From Labedaea rhizosphaerae (GTDB lineage: Bacteria > Actinomycetota > Actinomycetes > Mycobacteriales > Pseudonocardiaceae), in the NCBI RefSeq assembly GCF_004362825.1, contig NZ_SNXZ01000010.1, positions 26,406 to 90,405 on the forward strand: a stretch of DNA of 64,000 nucleotides. Direction: 5' to 3'. Positions 8,552-17,066 of the stretch are shown one piece after another; position 1 is the stretch's first letter, and each line of letters starts with the position of its first letter. Both the position numbers and the translations under genes were made by a program. The notes beneath the pieces are model-generated. The model did not search any database. It was not told where the DNA came from and saw only the letters and a list, made by a program, of their open reading frames with translations.

Positions 8552-9201
8552 CAGCCGGGCCCGCGCCGCTGCCGCCGGGGACCTCGACGGGGCTGCTCGC
8601 GCTCGGCCGGTGGATCGGCGCGCACCTCTACCTGCCCGCCTACCGGATCCGCAGGCACGGCTGGGAGCTGATCCCGGTGACCGGGCCGCTGGTGGTGGTC
8701 GCGAACCACAGCACGATGATCGAGCCGCAGCTGCTGTTCGGAATGTTGCCGAGGGATGCGTCGTTCCTCGTCAAGGAGGAGTTGTTCCGCGGTGTGGCCG
8801 GCAAGGCGCTGCGGGGCATCGGGCAGATCCCGATCCGCCGCGGCGCCGCCGACCGGGCGGCGCTGAGCACGGCCACCGGTGTGTTGCGGGCGGGCGGTGC
8901 GATCGGCGTGTTCCCGGAGGGCACGCGGGGCAGCGGCGACGTGGCGGCGGCCCAGCAGGGTGCGGCGTGGCTGGCCCGGGCGACCGGCGCGCGGGTGCAG
9001 CCGATCGCGACCCGGGGCACGTTGCGACCCGAGGGATCGCGACGCCGGTTCCGGCCGGTGGTGGACCTGCTCGCGGGTGCGCCGTTCGACCCGGAGATCG
9101 ACAAGGGGCGAGCAGGGCTCGCCGAAGGAACGGAACTCATCCGCGCCACGCTGGCCAAGCTGGTGCGTGAACTCGACGGCATGCGTGGGAACGATGACTG
9201 A
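8548..9201 (+). CDS. 1-acyl-sn-glycerol-3-phosphate acyltransferase (PlsC family)
   Basis: 217 residues. A PlsC-type acyltransferase expected at the membrane face in phospholipid synthesis. The glycerophosphate-binding motif FPEGTRGSG is intact. The catalytic motif, normally NHxxxxD, reads NHSTMIEP here, so the Asp of HX4D is replaced by Glu59 after His54; the bases CAC...GAG support this. The gene overlaps cmk by 4 bp (GTGA) and der by 8 bp, so it is translationally coupled on both sides. Confidence 0.87.
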   Translation: MTAGPAPLPPGTSTGLLALGRWIGAHLYLPAYRIRRHGWELIPVTGPLVVVANHSTMIEPQLLFGMLPRDASFLVKEELFRGVAGKALRGIGQIPIRRGAADRAALSTATGVLRAGGAIGVFPEGTRGSGDVAAAQQGAAWLARATGARVQPIATRGTLRPEGSRRRFRPVVDLLAGAPFDPEIDKGRAGLAEGTELIRATLAKLVRELDGMRGNDD

Positions 9202-10621
9202 GATTGATGACACCGCCGGCTCGCTGGACGGGACCTGGTCCGACGAGACCGAGTGGGCCGCGTTCGACGCCGACGTCGACGCGACGGGGGAGCAGGCACC
9301 GGTTCCGGTGCCGACACTCGCCGTGGTCGGCAGGCCCAACGTCGGCAAGTCCACTTTGGTCAACCGGATCCTCGGCCGACGCGAGGCCGTGGTGCAGGAC
9401 GTGCCCGGCGTGACCCGCGACCGGGTCTCCTACGACGCGTTGTGGAACGGCCGCCGGTTCACCGTGGTCGACACCGGCGGCTGGGAGCCCGGCGTGGACG
9501 GCCTGCAGGGCGCGGTCGCCGCGCAGGCCGAGTACGCGATGAAGAGCGCGGATGCGGTGCTGCTCGTCGTCGACGCGACCGTCGGCGCCACGGCGACCGA
9601 CGAGGCCGTCGCGCGGGTGCTGCGCCGCTCGAAGCGCCCGGTCCTGCTGGCCGCCAACAAGGTCGACGACGACCGGCTGCTCGCCGACACCGCATCGCTG
9701 TGGTCGCTGGGCCTCGGCGAGCCGCGTCCGGTCAGCGCCTTGCACGGGCGCAGCTCCGGCGACCTCCTCGACGCCATCCTCGACGCCCTGCCCACGACGC
9801 CACGGGAGACCTTCGGCGGCAAGGGCGGCCCGCGCCGGGTCGCGCTGGTCGGCAAGCCCAACGTCGGCAAGTCCAGCCTGCTCAACCGGCTCACCGGCGA
9901 GCAGCGCGCGGTCGTCGACTCGGTGGCCGGGACCACCGTGGACCCGGTCGACTCGCTGGTCGAGCTGGACGGCGAGGTGTGGCGCTTCGTCGACACGGCG
10001 GGCCTGCGCAAGCGCGTCAACACCGCGAGCGGCGCCGAGTACTACGCATCACTGCGCACCAAGGCGGCGATCGACGCGGCGGAGGTCGTGATCGTCTTGC
10101 TCGACGCGAGCGAGCCGATCAGCGAGCAGGACCTGCGCGTGCTGACCATGATCGTCGAGGCCGGGCGCGCGTGCGTGCTCGCGTTGAACAAGTGGGACCT
10201 CGTCGACGAGGACCGGCGCCACCAGCTGGAACGCGAGCTGGAACGCGGTCTGGTGCGGGTGCCGTGGGCGGAGCGGATCAACGTGTCCGCGCTGACCGGC
10301 CGCGCCGTGCGCAAGCTGGCGCCCGCCTTGCGCACCGCGCTGACCTCGTGGGACACCCGTGTGCCGACCGGGCAGCTCAACGGCTGGCTCTCCGACCTGG
10401 TCGCGGCCACCCCGCCGCCGGTGCGCGGCGGCAAGCAGCCGAAGATCCTCTTCGCCACGCAGGCGGCGATCCGCCCGCCGACCGTCGTCCTGTTCACCTC
10501 CGGCTTCCTCGAGGCCGGCTACCGCCGGTTCATCGAGCGCAAGTTCCGCGAGACGTTCGGGTTCACCGGCAGCCCCGTGCGCATTTCGGTGCGAGTTCGG
10601 GAGAAGCGCCCCCGGAAGTAG
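9194..10621 (+). CDS. der: Ribosome biogenesis GTPase Der (EngA)
   Basis: 475 residues. Two tandem GTPase domains are visible: P-loop [16 protein letters not shown] with DTGGW and NKVDDD, and a second P-loop [16 protein letters not shown] with DTAGL and NKWD, followed by the KH-like C-terminal domain. Der is needed for 50S subunit assembly. The ATG at 9194 lies inside the end of the acyltransferase gene; about 40 acidic residues precede the first G domain, as is usual in actinobacterial Der. Confidence 0.95.
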   Translation: MTEIDDTAGSLDGTWSDETEWAAFDADVDATGEQAPVPVPTLAVVGRPNVGKSTLVNRILGRREAVVQDVPGVTRDRVSYDALWNGRRFTVVDTGGWEPGVDGLQGAVAAQAEYAMKSADAVLLVVDATVGATATDEAVARVLRRSKRPVLLAANKVDDDRLLADTASLWSLGLGEPRPVSALHGRSSGDLLDAILDALPTTPRETFGGKGGPRRVALVGKPNVGKSSLLNRLTGEQRAVVDSVAGTTVDPVDSLVELDGEVWRFVDTAGLRKRVNTASGAEYYASLRTKAAIDAAEVVIVLLDASEPISEQDLRVLTMIVEAGRACVLALNKWDLVDEDRRHQLERELERGLVRVPWAERINVSALTGRAVRKLAPALRTALTSWDTRVPTGQLNGWLSDLVAATPPPVRGGKQPKILFATQAAIRPPTVVLFTSGFLEAGYRRFIERKFRETFGFTGSPVRISVRVREKRPRK

Positions 10622-10699
10622 GCAGGTCGGTCCGTGACCGGCCGGTTACGCTGGCGTGGAGTCGGGAACGGCCCGGCACCTGGTCAGGGGAGGCACGGC

Positions 10700-11350
10700 G
10701 TGGGGGTGCGGGTCGTGCTCGCCGACGACGAGCCGCTCCTGCGTGCCGGGCTGAAGGTGCTGCTGGAGGCCGACGACCGGGTCGACGTGGTCGCCGACGT
10801 CGGTGACGGCCAGAAGCTGCTCGACGCCGTGGAGCGGCACCAGCCCGACGTCGCGCTGATCGACGTGCAGATGCCGGTGCTCGACGGCCTCGGCGCGTTG
10901 CGCGTGCTCGCGCAGCAACCCGACCCGCCGGTCGCGGCCGTGCTGACCACGTTCGACCTCGACGAGTATGTCGCCCAGGCGCTCGAGCTCGGCGCGCAGG
11001 GCTTCCTGCTCAAGGACGCCGAACCCGACGCGCTGGTCCGCGCCGTGCTCGACCTCGCAGCGGGCGGCGCCGTGCTCGACCCGCGGATCACCGCACGGCT
11101 GCTGCCCCGGATGCAGCTGGCGGGCGGACGGCTGCGTGAAGCGCAACTGCTCGACGCGTTGAGCGGGCGCGAACGCCAGGTGCTCAACCTGGTCGCGTGC
11201 GGCCAGTCGAACGCCGGGATCGCCGCCGAGCTGGGCCTGACCGAGGCGACCGTGAAGAGCTACGTGTCGGCGTTGCTGACCAAACTGGGGGTGTCGAACC
11301 GCGTGCAGGCGGCGCTGTTCGTGCAGCGGGTCCAGGGTGGTGCGTCGTGA
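10700..11350 (+). CDS. Response regulator, NarL/LuxR family
   Basis: 216 residues. The receiver domain has the acidic pair ADDE near residues 8-11, the phosphoacceptor Asp55 in LIDVQMP, Thr in LTTFD and Lys in FLLKDA. The C-terminal LuxR helix-turn-helix reads LSGRERQVLNLVACGQSN and TEATVKSYVSALLTKLGVSNR. GTG 10700 follows an AGGGGAGG ribosome-binding site. The stop overlaps the kinase start (GTGA). Targets are not apparent; autoregulation is possible. Confidence 0.92.
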   Translation: MGVRVVLADDEPLLRAGLKVLLEADDRVDVVADVGDGQKLLDAVERHQPDVALIDVQMPVLDGLGALRVLAQQPDPPVAAVLTTFDLDEYVAQALELGAQGFLLKDAEPDALVRAVLDLAAGGAVLDPRITARLLPRMQLAGGRLREAQLLDALSGRERQVLNLVACGQSNAGIAAELGLTEATVKSYVSALLTKLGVSNRVQAALFVQRVQGGAS

Positions 11351-12498
11351 CCCGGCTGCCGCGCTGGCTCCGGCTGACCCTGGTCGAAGTCCTCGCGGTC
11401 GGCTGCCCGATGGCCGTGGTGCTGATGTCGCACCCGACGTGGTGGCCGCTCGCCACGCCGGTGGCGCTGATCGCGTGCGCGTTGCTCCCCGTGCGGTTGG
11501 CCTGGCCGTGGCTGGCCATGCTGGCCTGCGGGCCCGCGTTGGTCGGCGGCCTGGGCTGGGCGCCGGTGCTGGTCGCGATGTTCCGGCTCGGCCGGTGCTC
11601 GACCCGGGTGCGTTACGTCGTGCCCTGGGTCGTGTTCGCGGTGCTCTGCTCATACCTCCCGGTGCAGCTCAAGGAATCGCTGCCGGTGCCGGACGCGATC
11701 CTGTCGATCGCGTTCGTGACGTTGACCGCGGGCGCGCCGGCCGCGCTGGGTGCGTTGCTGCGCGTGCGCCGCGAGCTGACCGAAAGCCTCACCGAGCTAC
11801 GCAAGGCGCGGGAATCGGAGATGGAGGCGCGCCTGGACAACGCGCGCGCCCAGGAACGCGCCCGCATCGCCCGCGAGATCCACGACGCCGTCGGCCACCA
11901 CGCCACGTTGATCGCCGTCCAGTCCGCCGCGCTCGCCGCCACGACCACCGACCCGCGGGCCCGCGCGATCGCCAAACGGTTGCGGGAGCTCGCGAAGGAG
12001 TCGCTCGCCGAAATGCGGGCGGCGCTGGGCCTGCTCAACGCCGACCGGACGCCCCGCGGCCTGATCGACCTGCCGGAGCTGATCGACCGGGCCCGCGACG
12101 CCGGCCTGTCGGTGACCCTCGAGGACGGCACAAACGGCGAGGAGCCGCTGCCGCCGGTGGCCCGCGCGGCCTACCGCGTGGTCCAGGAGGCGCTCACCAA
12201 CGCGGCCCGGCACGCGCCGGGCGCCGAGGTGTCCGTGCAGGTCAACCGCGAGCGCGCCAAGATCGTCGTCACGGTGTCGAACGGCCCGTCGGTGATCCCG
12301 GAGCCCGTCGACCGCAACGGCGGGACGGGCCTGGAAGGGCTGGCCGAACGCGTGCACAGCGCCGGCGGCATCCTGCAGTCCGGCCGGGCCGCCGACGGCG
12401 GTTTCGTGCTGCGGGCCGAGCTACCAGCGAACCCGACGAAAGTTGGTAAGGAGCAGTCCACCATCGGCGGTGGTGGCGACTCCGTCGCTGCATCATGA
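11347..12498 (+). CDS. Sensor histidine kinase, HisKA_3 family
   Basis: 383 residues, cognate partner of the preceding regulator (4-bp overlap). The N-terminal 140 residues contain four or five hydrophobic segments with almost no extracytoplasmic loop, so the stimulus is probably sensed in the membrane. The dimerisation/phosphoacceptor region reads ARIAREIHDAVGHHATLI with His179, followed by a HATPase domain (VVQEALTNAARHA, GGTGLEGLAERV). This is a NarX/DesK-type kinase. The signal is unknown. An intrinsic terminator follows at 12544. Confidence 0.9.
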   Translation: MTRLPRWLRLTLVEVLAVGCPMAVVLMSHPTWWPLATPVALIACALLPVRLAWPWLAMLACGPALVGGLGWAPVLVAMFRLGRCSTRVRYVVPWVVFAVLCSYLPVQLKESLPVPDAILSIAFVTLTAGAPAALGALLRVRRELTESLTELRKARESEMEARLDNARAQERARIAREIHDAVGHHATLIAVQSAALAATTTDPRARAIAKRLRELAKESLAEMRAALGLLNADRTPRGLIDLPELIDRARDAGLSVTLEDGTNGEEPLPPVARAAYRVVQEALTNAARHAPGAEVSVQVNRERAKIVVTVSNGPSVIPEPVDRNGGTGLEGLAERVHSAGGILQSGRAADGGFVLRAELPANPTKVGKEQSTIGGGGDSVAAS

Positions 12499-12543
12499 TG
12501 CGGAACGTCGCCGCGTGGGTGCGGAGGCAAGGGCCGAGGGGAA

Positions 12544-12573
12544 AGCAGGGATTCGCGCAAGCGGGTCCCTGCT
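12544..12573 (+). terminator. Intrinsic terminator after the two-component operon
   Basis: AGCAGGGA and TCCCTGCT form a perfect 8-bp stem around a 14-base loop, followed by CCTTTGT. It lies 45 bp beyond the kinase stop and just before the left end of the integrated element. Confidence 0.75.
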
Positions 12574-12600
12574 CCTTTGTGTGAGGGCTTTTGCCTGGGG

Positions 12601-12629
12601 CCTTTGCCTGGGGGTCAGAGGCCACCGCG
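12601..12629 (-). repeat. attL: 29-bp core, left copy
   Basis: Begins CCTTTGCCTGGGGG and ends GCCACCGCG; identical to 27706-27734. On the minus strand it contains the last five codons, including the stop, of the S4-domain gene. Just to the left, TTTTGCCTGGGG partially duplicates the core. Confidence 0.95.
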
Positions 12630-12636
12630 ACGAGGT

Positions 12637-14049
12637 CTACAGGCGACCGCCGTCGCTGACCTGCGGGTTCGCCGTGGATCGCGAGCCCGCAGGCGCGCCT
12701 GCCGGCCGTTGTGGTCGCAAGGTGGTCTCAGCAGTCCGCATCGCCTCCAGCTCGGCGGCGGCCGCGTCGAGGCTCGACGCCATGGCGTCGGCCGCGTTGA
12801 GCGCGACGTCGTGGAGGAGGTGCCCGTACAGGTCGACGGTCGTCGACACCTTCGTGTGGCGCAGCATCTTCGACACGACGGCGAGCGGGACGCCTTCGGC
12901 GAGGAGCATGGTCGCCGCGCCGTGCCGGAGGTCGTGGACGCGGATCTCCGGCAGTGGGTCGGGCATCGTGGCCGTCTTCAACCCCTCGAGCGCCTCGGCC
13001 TCGGACAGCTCAGGGTGCGCCCGCTGGTAGTCGGCGATCTGCCGCGCCCGGCGCGCTCGGTTGGTGATCGACCGGAAGTGCCTCAGCACCCGCTTCGGCC
13101 GGAGTGGCGCGCCGTCCTCGCGCGGGAAGACGAGATCGTTGTCCTGGTACTCGGCGCCCCACTGGGCCCGCTCCAGCTCCAACAGGGCACGCTGAGCCTT
13201 GAGCGCCTCGACGACGCGCTGCGACAGGCCGACGCTGGCCGCCGACCCGTCGGTCTTGGGCGCCGTGAAGACCAGTGCGCCGTTGACGTCCGACAGGGTG
13301 CGTCGGACCTTGAGCGCCCGCGCGTCGAGGTCGATGTCCGACCATCTCAACGCCAGTGCCTCGCCGCGACGGAGCGCGCACCCGGCGATCGTCTCGAACA
13401 GGTACACCATCCGGTCAGCCTTCGCGTGCTGGAAGAACAGGGCGAACTGGCCTGCGTCCCACGGCAGCCGCTCGACGGCTTTCGCCGGCGGCCGTCTCAC
13501 GTGCTCGACCGGGTTGTAGGGCAGCCGTCGCTGCTCGACGGCGTCGCTCATCGCGCTCGACAGCGTCGACAGGATGCGGTCCACGGTCACCGCGCCGCGG
13601 CCGGCGGCCATCAGGTCGTCACGGAACGCCTGAACGTGGTTGTGCCGCAACTGCTCCAGCTTGATCGCGCCGATGGCGGGGATGATGTCGAGGTTCACGT
13701 ACCGCCCGTAGTTGAGCATGGTGCTGGGCTTGAGCGCGAGGCGCATGTCCCCGACCCAGCCGGTTAGGAACGCCGCGACGGTCTCCCGGTCGTTGATCTC
13801 GACGCCGATCCCAAGGCGCTTGAGCAGCTCGCTGAGTGCGCTTTCGGCGGCCTTCTTCGTGGGAAACCTACCGCCGCCATCCCGTGATCGGCGCACCGTC
13901 TTGCGCCGTCCGTCCACTGTGGGCACATCGACCGCGTAGTACCACTGGCCGTGCTTCCGGTCTGCTGCAAGCTTGGGGCACGCCTTGCCGAGCTGCTTTC
14001 CGGCTTCGTCGCGGCATGCGCATCTTCGGTACACCCGTCCCTTGCTCAT
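12637..14049 (-). CDS. int: Tyrosine site-specific integrase
   Basis: 470 residues. An N-terminal Cys-containing segment (residues 9-24) precedes a SAM-like core-binding domain (about 85-180) and the catalytic domain. Catalytic residues can be placed: Arg227 in CALRRGEAL, Lys265, His372 and Arg375 in HDLRHG, His398 and nucleophile Tyr408 in DLYGH. ATG 14049 has an AGGGAG site upstream and overlaps the repressor stop (ATGA), so repressor and integrase are co-transcribed. The 3' end points at attL 8 bp away. A copy of the TGTGGTCGCAAGGTGGTC motif lies inside its 3' end (12710-12727). Confidence 0.96.
   Translation of the reverse strand: MSKGRVYRRCACRDEAGKQLGKACPKLAADRKHGQWYYAVDVPTVDGRRKTVRRSRDGGGRFPTKKAAESALSELLKRLGIGVEINDRETVAAFLTGWVGDMRLALKPSTMLNYGRYVNLDIIPAIGAIKLEQLRHNHVQAFRDDLMAAGRGAVTVDRILSTLSSAMSDAVEQRRLPYNPVEHVRRPPAKAVERLPWDAGQFALFFQHAKADRMVYLFETIAGCALRRGEALALRWSDIDLDARALKVRRTLSDVNGALVFTAPKTDGSAASVGLSQRVVEALKAQRALLELERAQWGAEYQDNDLVFPREDGAPLRPKRVLRHFRSITNRARRARQIADYQRAHPELSEAEALEGLKTATMPDPLPEIRVHDLRHGAATMLLAEGVPLAVVSKMLRHTKVSTTVDLYGHLLHDVALNAADAMASSLDAAAAELEAMRTAETTLRPQRPAGAPAGSRSTANPQVSDGGRL
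12710..12727 (+). repeat. Putative arm-type site, copy 1
   Basis: TGTGGTCGCAAGGTGGTC, identical to 27585-27602 and one mismatch from 17673-17690, all in the same orientation. It lies 80 bp inside attL. Possible integrase arm or excisionase binding site. Confidence 0.6.
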
Positions 14050-14690
14050 TCGGTCTCCCTGATCTTGACGTTGATCTCATCCACCAGTTGGCGAGTTACG
14101 TTCCCACGCTTCACCGCGGCGGACTGTGACGTCGGGTCGTCAAACGTTCCCACGCGCCGGGCGTGCTCGACCGTTGCCGAGTGGCCGAACAGTCCAGCGG
14201 CAGCGGTGGCGACAGCATGCGCAGTGACGCCGAGCCGGTCGGCGATCTCGAAGGCGACGAAGTCCGGCGGCCCGGCTGAAACGTGGGCCACAAGCGCGTC
14301 TGGGTCGTCGATGGTCAGCGTCGGAGGCTTTCGACCGGACAACGCTTCGCGCCAAGCCTCGCGCTTGATCGTCGTGCCGGCGCCGGTTCTCATCTCGCCA
14401 CTTCCTTCGTACAGCGAGGGGAGTGGAACGTTGAGCGTGCCGGCCAGTTGCGCAAGTTCGGCATCCGTGATCCGTGGCCGCGCGCCGCGCTCCAAGCTCG
14501 CGACGTTGCCCTTCGTCCACGGATCACCGTTGGCGCTCAACAACTTCGCGAGTGCGGTCTGTGTCATGCCTTGTGCCGTGCGGATGCGCTGGACGTTCTC
14601 CCCGACGACCGCACCGAACGCCATGGGTCGGGGAGCGTCGTCGTCGACGATCCACCCGTTCGCGTCAACGCGGAGTTGCTTGCTGCCCAC
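14046..14690 (-). CDS. XRE-type transcriptional regulator, candidate element repressor
   Basis: 214 residues. A Cro/C1 helix-turn-helix occupies roughly residues 28-92 (VQRIRTAQGMTQTALAKLL, then NVASLERGARPRITDAELAQLA). The remaining 120 residues have no domain I can name and could mediate oligomerisation. GTG 14690 is preceded by GGAG. It is the first gene of the leftward operon with int (ATGA overlap) and diverges from the excisionase-like genes across a region with a perfect inverted repeat, the layout of a lysogeny switch. Repressor role is inferred from position. Confidence 0.82.
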   Translation of the reverse strand: MGSKQLRVDANGWIVDDDAPRPMAFGAVVGENVQRIRTAQGMTQTALAKLLSANGDPWTKGNVASLERGARPRITDAELAQLAGTLNVPLPSLYEGSGEMRTGAGTTIKREAWREALSGRKPPTLTIDDPDALVAHVSAGPPDFVAFEIADRLGVTAHAVATAAAGLFGHSATVEHARRVGTFDDPTSQSAAVKRGNVTRQLVDEINVKIRETE

Positions 14691-14781
14691 CTGGTCTCCA
14701 TCCGTCCATTTGGTCCGGCCCGGCCCAGCGTGTCACAGCGACGTGCTGGTGTCCAGTACATCGACGTGGTACGGTTCTATC

Positions 14782-14806
14782 CGAAGTGCTGGCAGGCAGC
14801 ACTTCG
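14782..14806. promoter_or_regulatory. Inverted repeat in the divergent repressor/excisionase promoter region
   Basis: CGAAGTGCT and AGCACTTCG form a perfect 9-bp inverted repeat with a 7-bp spacer, immediately upstream of the GGAGG ribosome-binding site of the 14826 gene. A likely operator for the divergent XRE repressor. Confidence 0.65.
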
Positions 14807-14825
14807 AAGTGGAGGTAGCCCTGCC

Positions 14826-15050
14826 ATGGGTAGACCGATCACCGATGTCCAGCCGATCGACGTGCTAAGCGCGGCTGGTCCGACCGTGTCCATGGAAGTC
14901 GCAGCAAAGGCCCTGAGCATCTCGCGCGGGCTGGCCTATGAACTCGCGAAGTCGGGCCAGCTCACGGACGGGATCAGGGTGCTGAAACTGGGCACGCGGG
15001 TCGTCGTCCCGACTGCGGATCTGCGCCGCGTTCTTGGGCTCGCCGCGTGA
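14826..15050 (+). CDS. Excisionase-like helix-turn-helix protein, copy 1
   Basis: 74 residues. A MerR/excisionase-type winged helix: SMEVAAKALSISRGLAYELA is the helix-turn-helix, and RVLKLGTRVVVPTADLRRVL the wing and C-terminal helix, as in helix-turn-helix 17 proteins. GGAGG at 14811 supports ATG 14826. It is the first rightward gene, and its stop overlaps the next gene (GTGA), which is a paralogue. A recombination directionality factor is the most likely role. Confidence 0.78.
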   Translation: MGRPITDVQPIDVLSAAGPTVSMEVAAKALSISRGLAYELAKSGQLTDGIRVLKLGTRVVVPTADLRRVLGLAA

Positions 15051-15268
15051 GCACCCCGCCCGCGGCACGCGGGGTCGACATCCTCGCGCGAGCCGACGCC
15101 ACCGTCTCCATCCCGGAGGCGGCAAGAGTGCTCGGCGTCTCCAGAGATCTGGCCTACGACCTCGCCCGCCGCGGCGAACTCGGCGTCCGGGTGCTCAAGC
15201 TCGGCTGTCGCTGGAGGGTTCCGACCAATGACCTCCGGCGTGCCGTCGGGCTCGACCCGGCTGCTTGA
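15047..15268 (+). CDS. Excisionase-like helix-turn-helix protein, copy 2
   Basis: 73 residues, clearly paralogous to the preceding protein: SIPEAARVLGVSRDLAYDLA and VRVLKLGCRWRVPTNDLRRAV align through the whole domain, with two fewer residues in the turn before the wing. It starts at a GTG overlapping the stop of copy 1. The two could act as a heterodimer or on different sites (excision versus transcription); this is inference. Confidence 0.76.
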   Translation: MSTPPAARGVDILARADATVSIPEAARVLGVSRDLAYDLARRGELGVRVLKLGCRWRVPTNDLRRAVGLDPAA

Positions 15269-15367
15269 TCAAGTGGCCTGACCAGCCGCTTTACGACAAC
15301 CACAGCAACCTCGCCGCGCCGCTTCCCCTCCCCAGGCGGCTGGCGCGACTAGGAAGGCCAACACACA

Positions 15368-15814
15368 ATGGTCAACTCGAACTTGGTCACACAAGCCGAA
15401 GCCCCGGCGGTGACCAGCTCGCCGGGGCTTCGAGACCCTGAACGCCAACACAACGCTCCCGTTCAGCATGCACAGACCGTGTCACAGGTCCCGACGCGCG
15501 CCAGGGCCGGGACGCCCGCAGTCCCCGCCCTGTCCAGCGTGGTCACGATCCGTGCAGACGGCGGCTACCTCGACGTCCCGCGGCGCAGCATCGAAGGTCG
15601 GCGCGTCCGAGTGATCGTCGGGGACGCGCCGATCCTGGACCTCCCGAACATCCACGAACTCGCCGCCGCCACGTTCGCGGCCCAGCACGTCCAAATCGAA
15701 GGCAACCTCGACGCCATTCAGTACCTGGAACGGCACCTGCCGAACGCGTGGCGGGAAGCCCGCGTCGCCTACGAACTGACCATGGCCAACCTCGACGACG
15801 TGCCGCGGTTCTGA
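15368..15814 (+). CDS. Hypothetical protein upstream of the RepA-like ATPase
   Basis: 148 residues, function not recognised. The first 60 residues are Pro/Ala/Gln-rich and probably disordered; a compact domain of about 85 residues follows (from SSVVTIRADGGYLDVPRRSI to the end). ATG 15368 has AGGAAGG about 10 bases upstream. The stop overlaps the ATPase start (TGATG), so the two proteins are made together. Confidence 0.68.
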   Translation: MVNSNLVTQAEAPAVTSSPGLRDPERQHNAPVQHAQTVSQVPTRARAGTPAVPALSSVVTIRADGGYLDVPRRSIEGRRVRVIVGDAPILDLPNIHELAAATFAAQHVQIEGNLDAIQYLERHLPNAWREARVAYELTMANLDDVPRF

Positions 15815-16845
15815 TGGCCGACCTCGAAGATCCATATGCGGCCCGCGAGTGGGATGACCCGTACGCCGGCATGCCGTCACTCGCCGAGATCGAAGCAGGG
15901 GGCGACTTCGTGCCGGACGATCCGCGAGACGCCGGGGATGTCTCCACGCTGTTCCCCGAGGTCAACTGGCACGAAGTGTGGGAGCAGACCCCTGACGACG
16001 TGCAGTGGCTCGTAGAGCCGGTCATCGAACAGGGCAGGCTGTACGCGCTGTACTCGCCGCCCAAGGTCGGCAAGAGCCTCGTCACCCTGGACATGGTGGC
16101 CGCACTGGCGACCGGGCGATCGGCCCTCGGCTGCGCGCCGCGGCCGCCGATGCACGTGCTCTATGTGGACATGGAGAACTCCACCGCCGATCTCGTCGAA
16201 CGGTTGAACGCGTTCGGGTACACGCCGGACGACCTGGCCGGCCGGCTGCACTACCTGAGCTTCCCCGGCCTCGCCGCGCTGGACTCCATGCGCGGCGGCC
16301 AAGAGCTACTCGCCGCGGCAGAGCACTACAAGGCTGAACTCGTCGTGATCGACACTGTGTCCCGCGTGATCGCGGGCAAGGAGAACGACTCCGACACCTT
16401 CCATGCCCTCTACCGGCACGCCCTCGCGCCCCTCAAGGCCCGGCGCATCACCGTCATCAGGCTGGACCATGCCGGCAAGGACGAGGGGCAAGGGCAGCGC
16501 GGATCGTCCGCGAAGTCATCCGACGTGGATGTCGTCTGGAAGCTCGCCAAGACCGGTCACACCACGTTCCAGCTCGACCGGATCGCAGCCCGGACGCCGC
16601 ACTCGCCCGAGTCCGTGCGACTCGAGCGGCGGTTCTCGCCGCTACGGCACGAGATCACCGGAGAGGCCGGCGTCGACGCCGGAATCATGGCCGTCGTTGA
16701 CGAACTCGACCGCCGCGGCGTGCCGGAGGAGCACGGCCGCGACAAGTGCCGCAGCGTGCTCAACGCGGTCGGCTTCCAGTGCTCCAACGGAACGCTCGCG
16801 GCCGCGATCAAGTACCGCAAGGACCGTGCTGAGAGCGCCGCATGA
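15814..16845 (+). CDS. RepA-like AAA ATPase (AAA_25, RecA fold)
   Basis: 343 residues. Walker A is SPPKVGKSL (about residues 81-89) and Walker B is ELVVIDTVS; a VLYVDMENS strand and the GQRGSSAKSSDVDVVWKL segment fit hexameric RepA/RSF1010-type helicases and related phage or plasmid ATPases. The N-terminal 65 residues are acidic; the C-terminus carries a small winged-helix-like tail. It probably drives replication of the excised element, which agrees with the palindrome cluster immediately downstream. Overlaps neighbours on both sides (TGATG and ATGA). Confidence 0.85.
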   Translation: MADLEDPYAAREWDDPYAGMPSLAEIEAGGDFVPDDPRDAGDVSTLFPEVNWHEVWEQTPDDVQWLVEPVIEQGRLYALYSPPKVGKSLVTLDMVAALATGRSALGCAPRPPMHVLYVDMENSTADLVERLNAFGYTPDDLAGRLHYLSFPGLAALDSMRGGQELLAAAEHYKAELVVIDTVSRVIAGKENDSDTFHALYRHALAPLKARRITVIRLDHAGKDEGQGQRGSSAKSSDVDVVWKLAKTGHTTFQLDRIAARTPHSPESVRLERRFSPLRHEITGEAGVDAGIMAVVDELDRRGVPEEHGRDKCRSVLNAVGFQCSNGTLAAAIKYRKDRAESAA

Positions 16846-17066
16846 CGACCTCGAACCTGTCCGGGACAGGTTCGAGCTCCCGGACAGGAGCTGACCTGTC
16901 CGCCGACCGTCCACACGCGACCCAAAACCGCACGTCGGACCTGTCCCGGACAGGTGGCGGACAGACCGGACAGTCCCACCTTGTGCACCTGTCCCCTCCC
17001 ACCTCCCTCCAGGGAGGGGACAGGTGCACAGGGACCGCAGCAAACGCCCGGAGGACAACCCGATGA
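16842..17066 (+). CDS. Small low-complexity ORF spanning the palindrome cluster
   Basis: 74 residues rich in Ser, Thr, Gly and Arg, no recognisable domain. Its composition is dictated by the GGACAGG palindromes it covers. It is retained because it begins in an ATGA overlap with the ATPase stop and ends in an ATGA overlap with the next start at 17063, an unlikely coincidence unless ribosomes read through it. It may act mainly to couple translation, or the DNA may matter more than the peptide. Confidence 0.45.
   Translation: MTTSNLSGTGSSSRTGADLSADRPHATQNRTSDLSRTGGGQTGQSHLVHLSPPTSLQGGDRCTGTAANARRTTR
16851..17030. repeat. Cluster of GGACAG(G) palindromes: candidate replication origin or operator
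   Basis: About ten GGACAG(G) or CCTGTCC motifs in 180 bp. Three perfect palindromes stand out: 16851-16875 (12-bp arms beginning TCGAACCTGTCC, 1-base centre), 16939-16955 (ACCTGTCC arms, 1-base centre), and 16982-17000 paired with 17012-17030 (19-bp arms, 11-base loop). The cluster directly follows the RepA-like gene, as plasmid origins often do. The last hairpin ends 20 bases before the ribosome-binding site of the 17063 gene and could also act as a terminator or attenuator. Confidence 0.8.
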
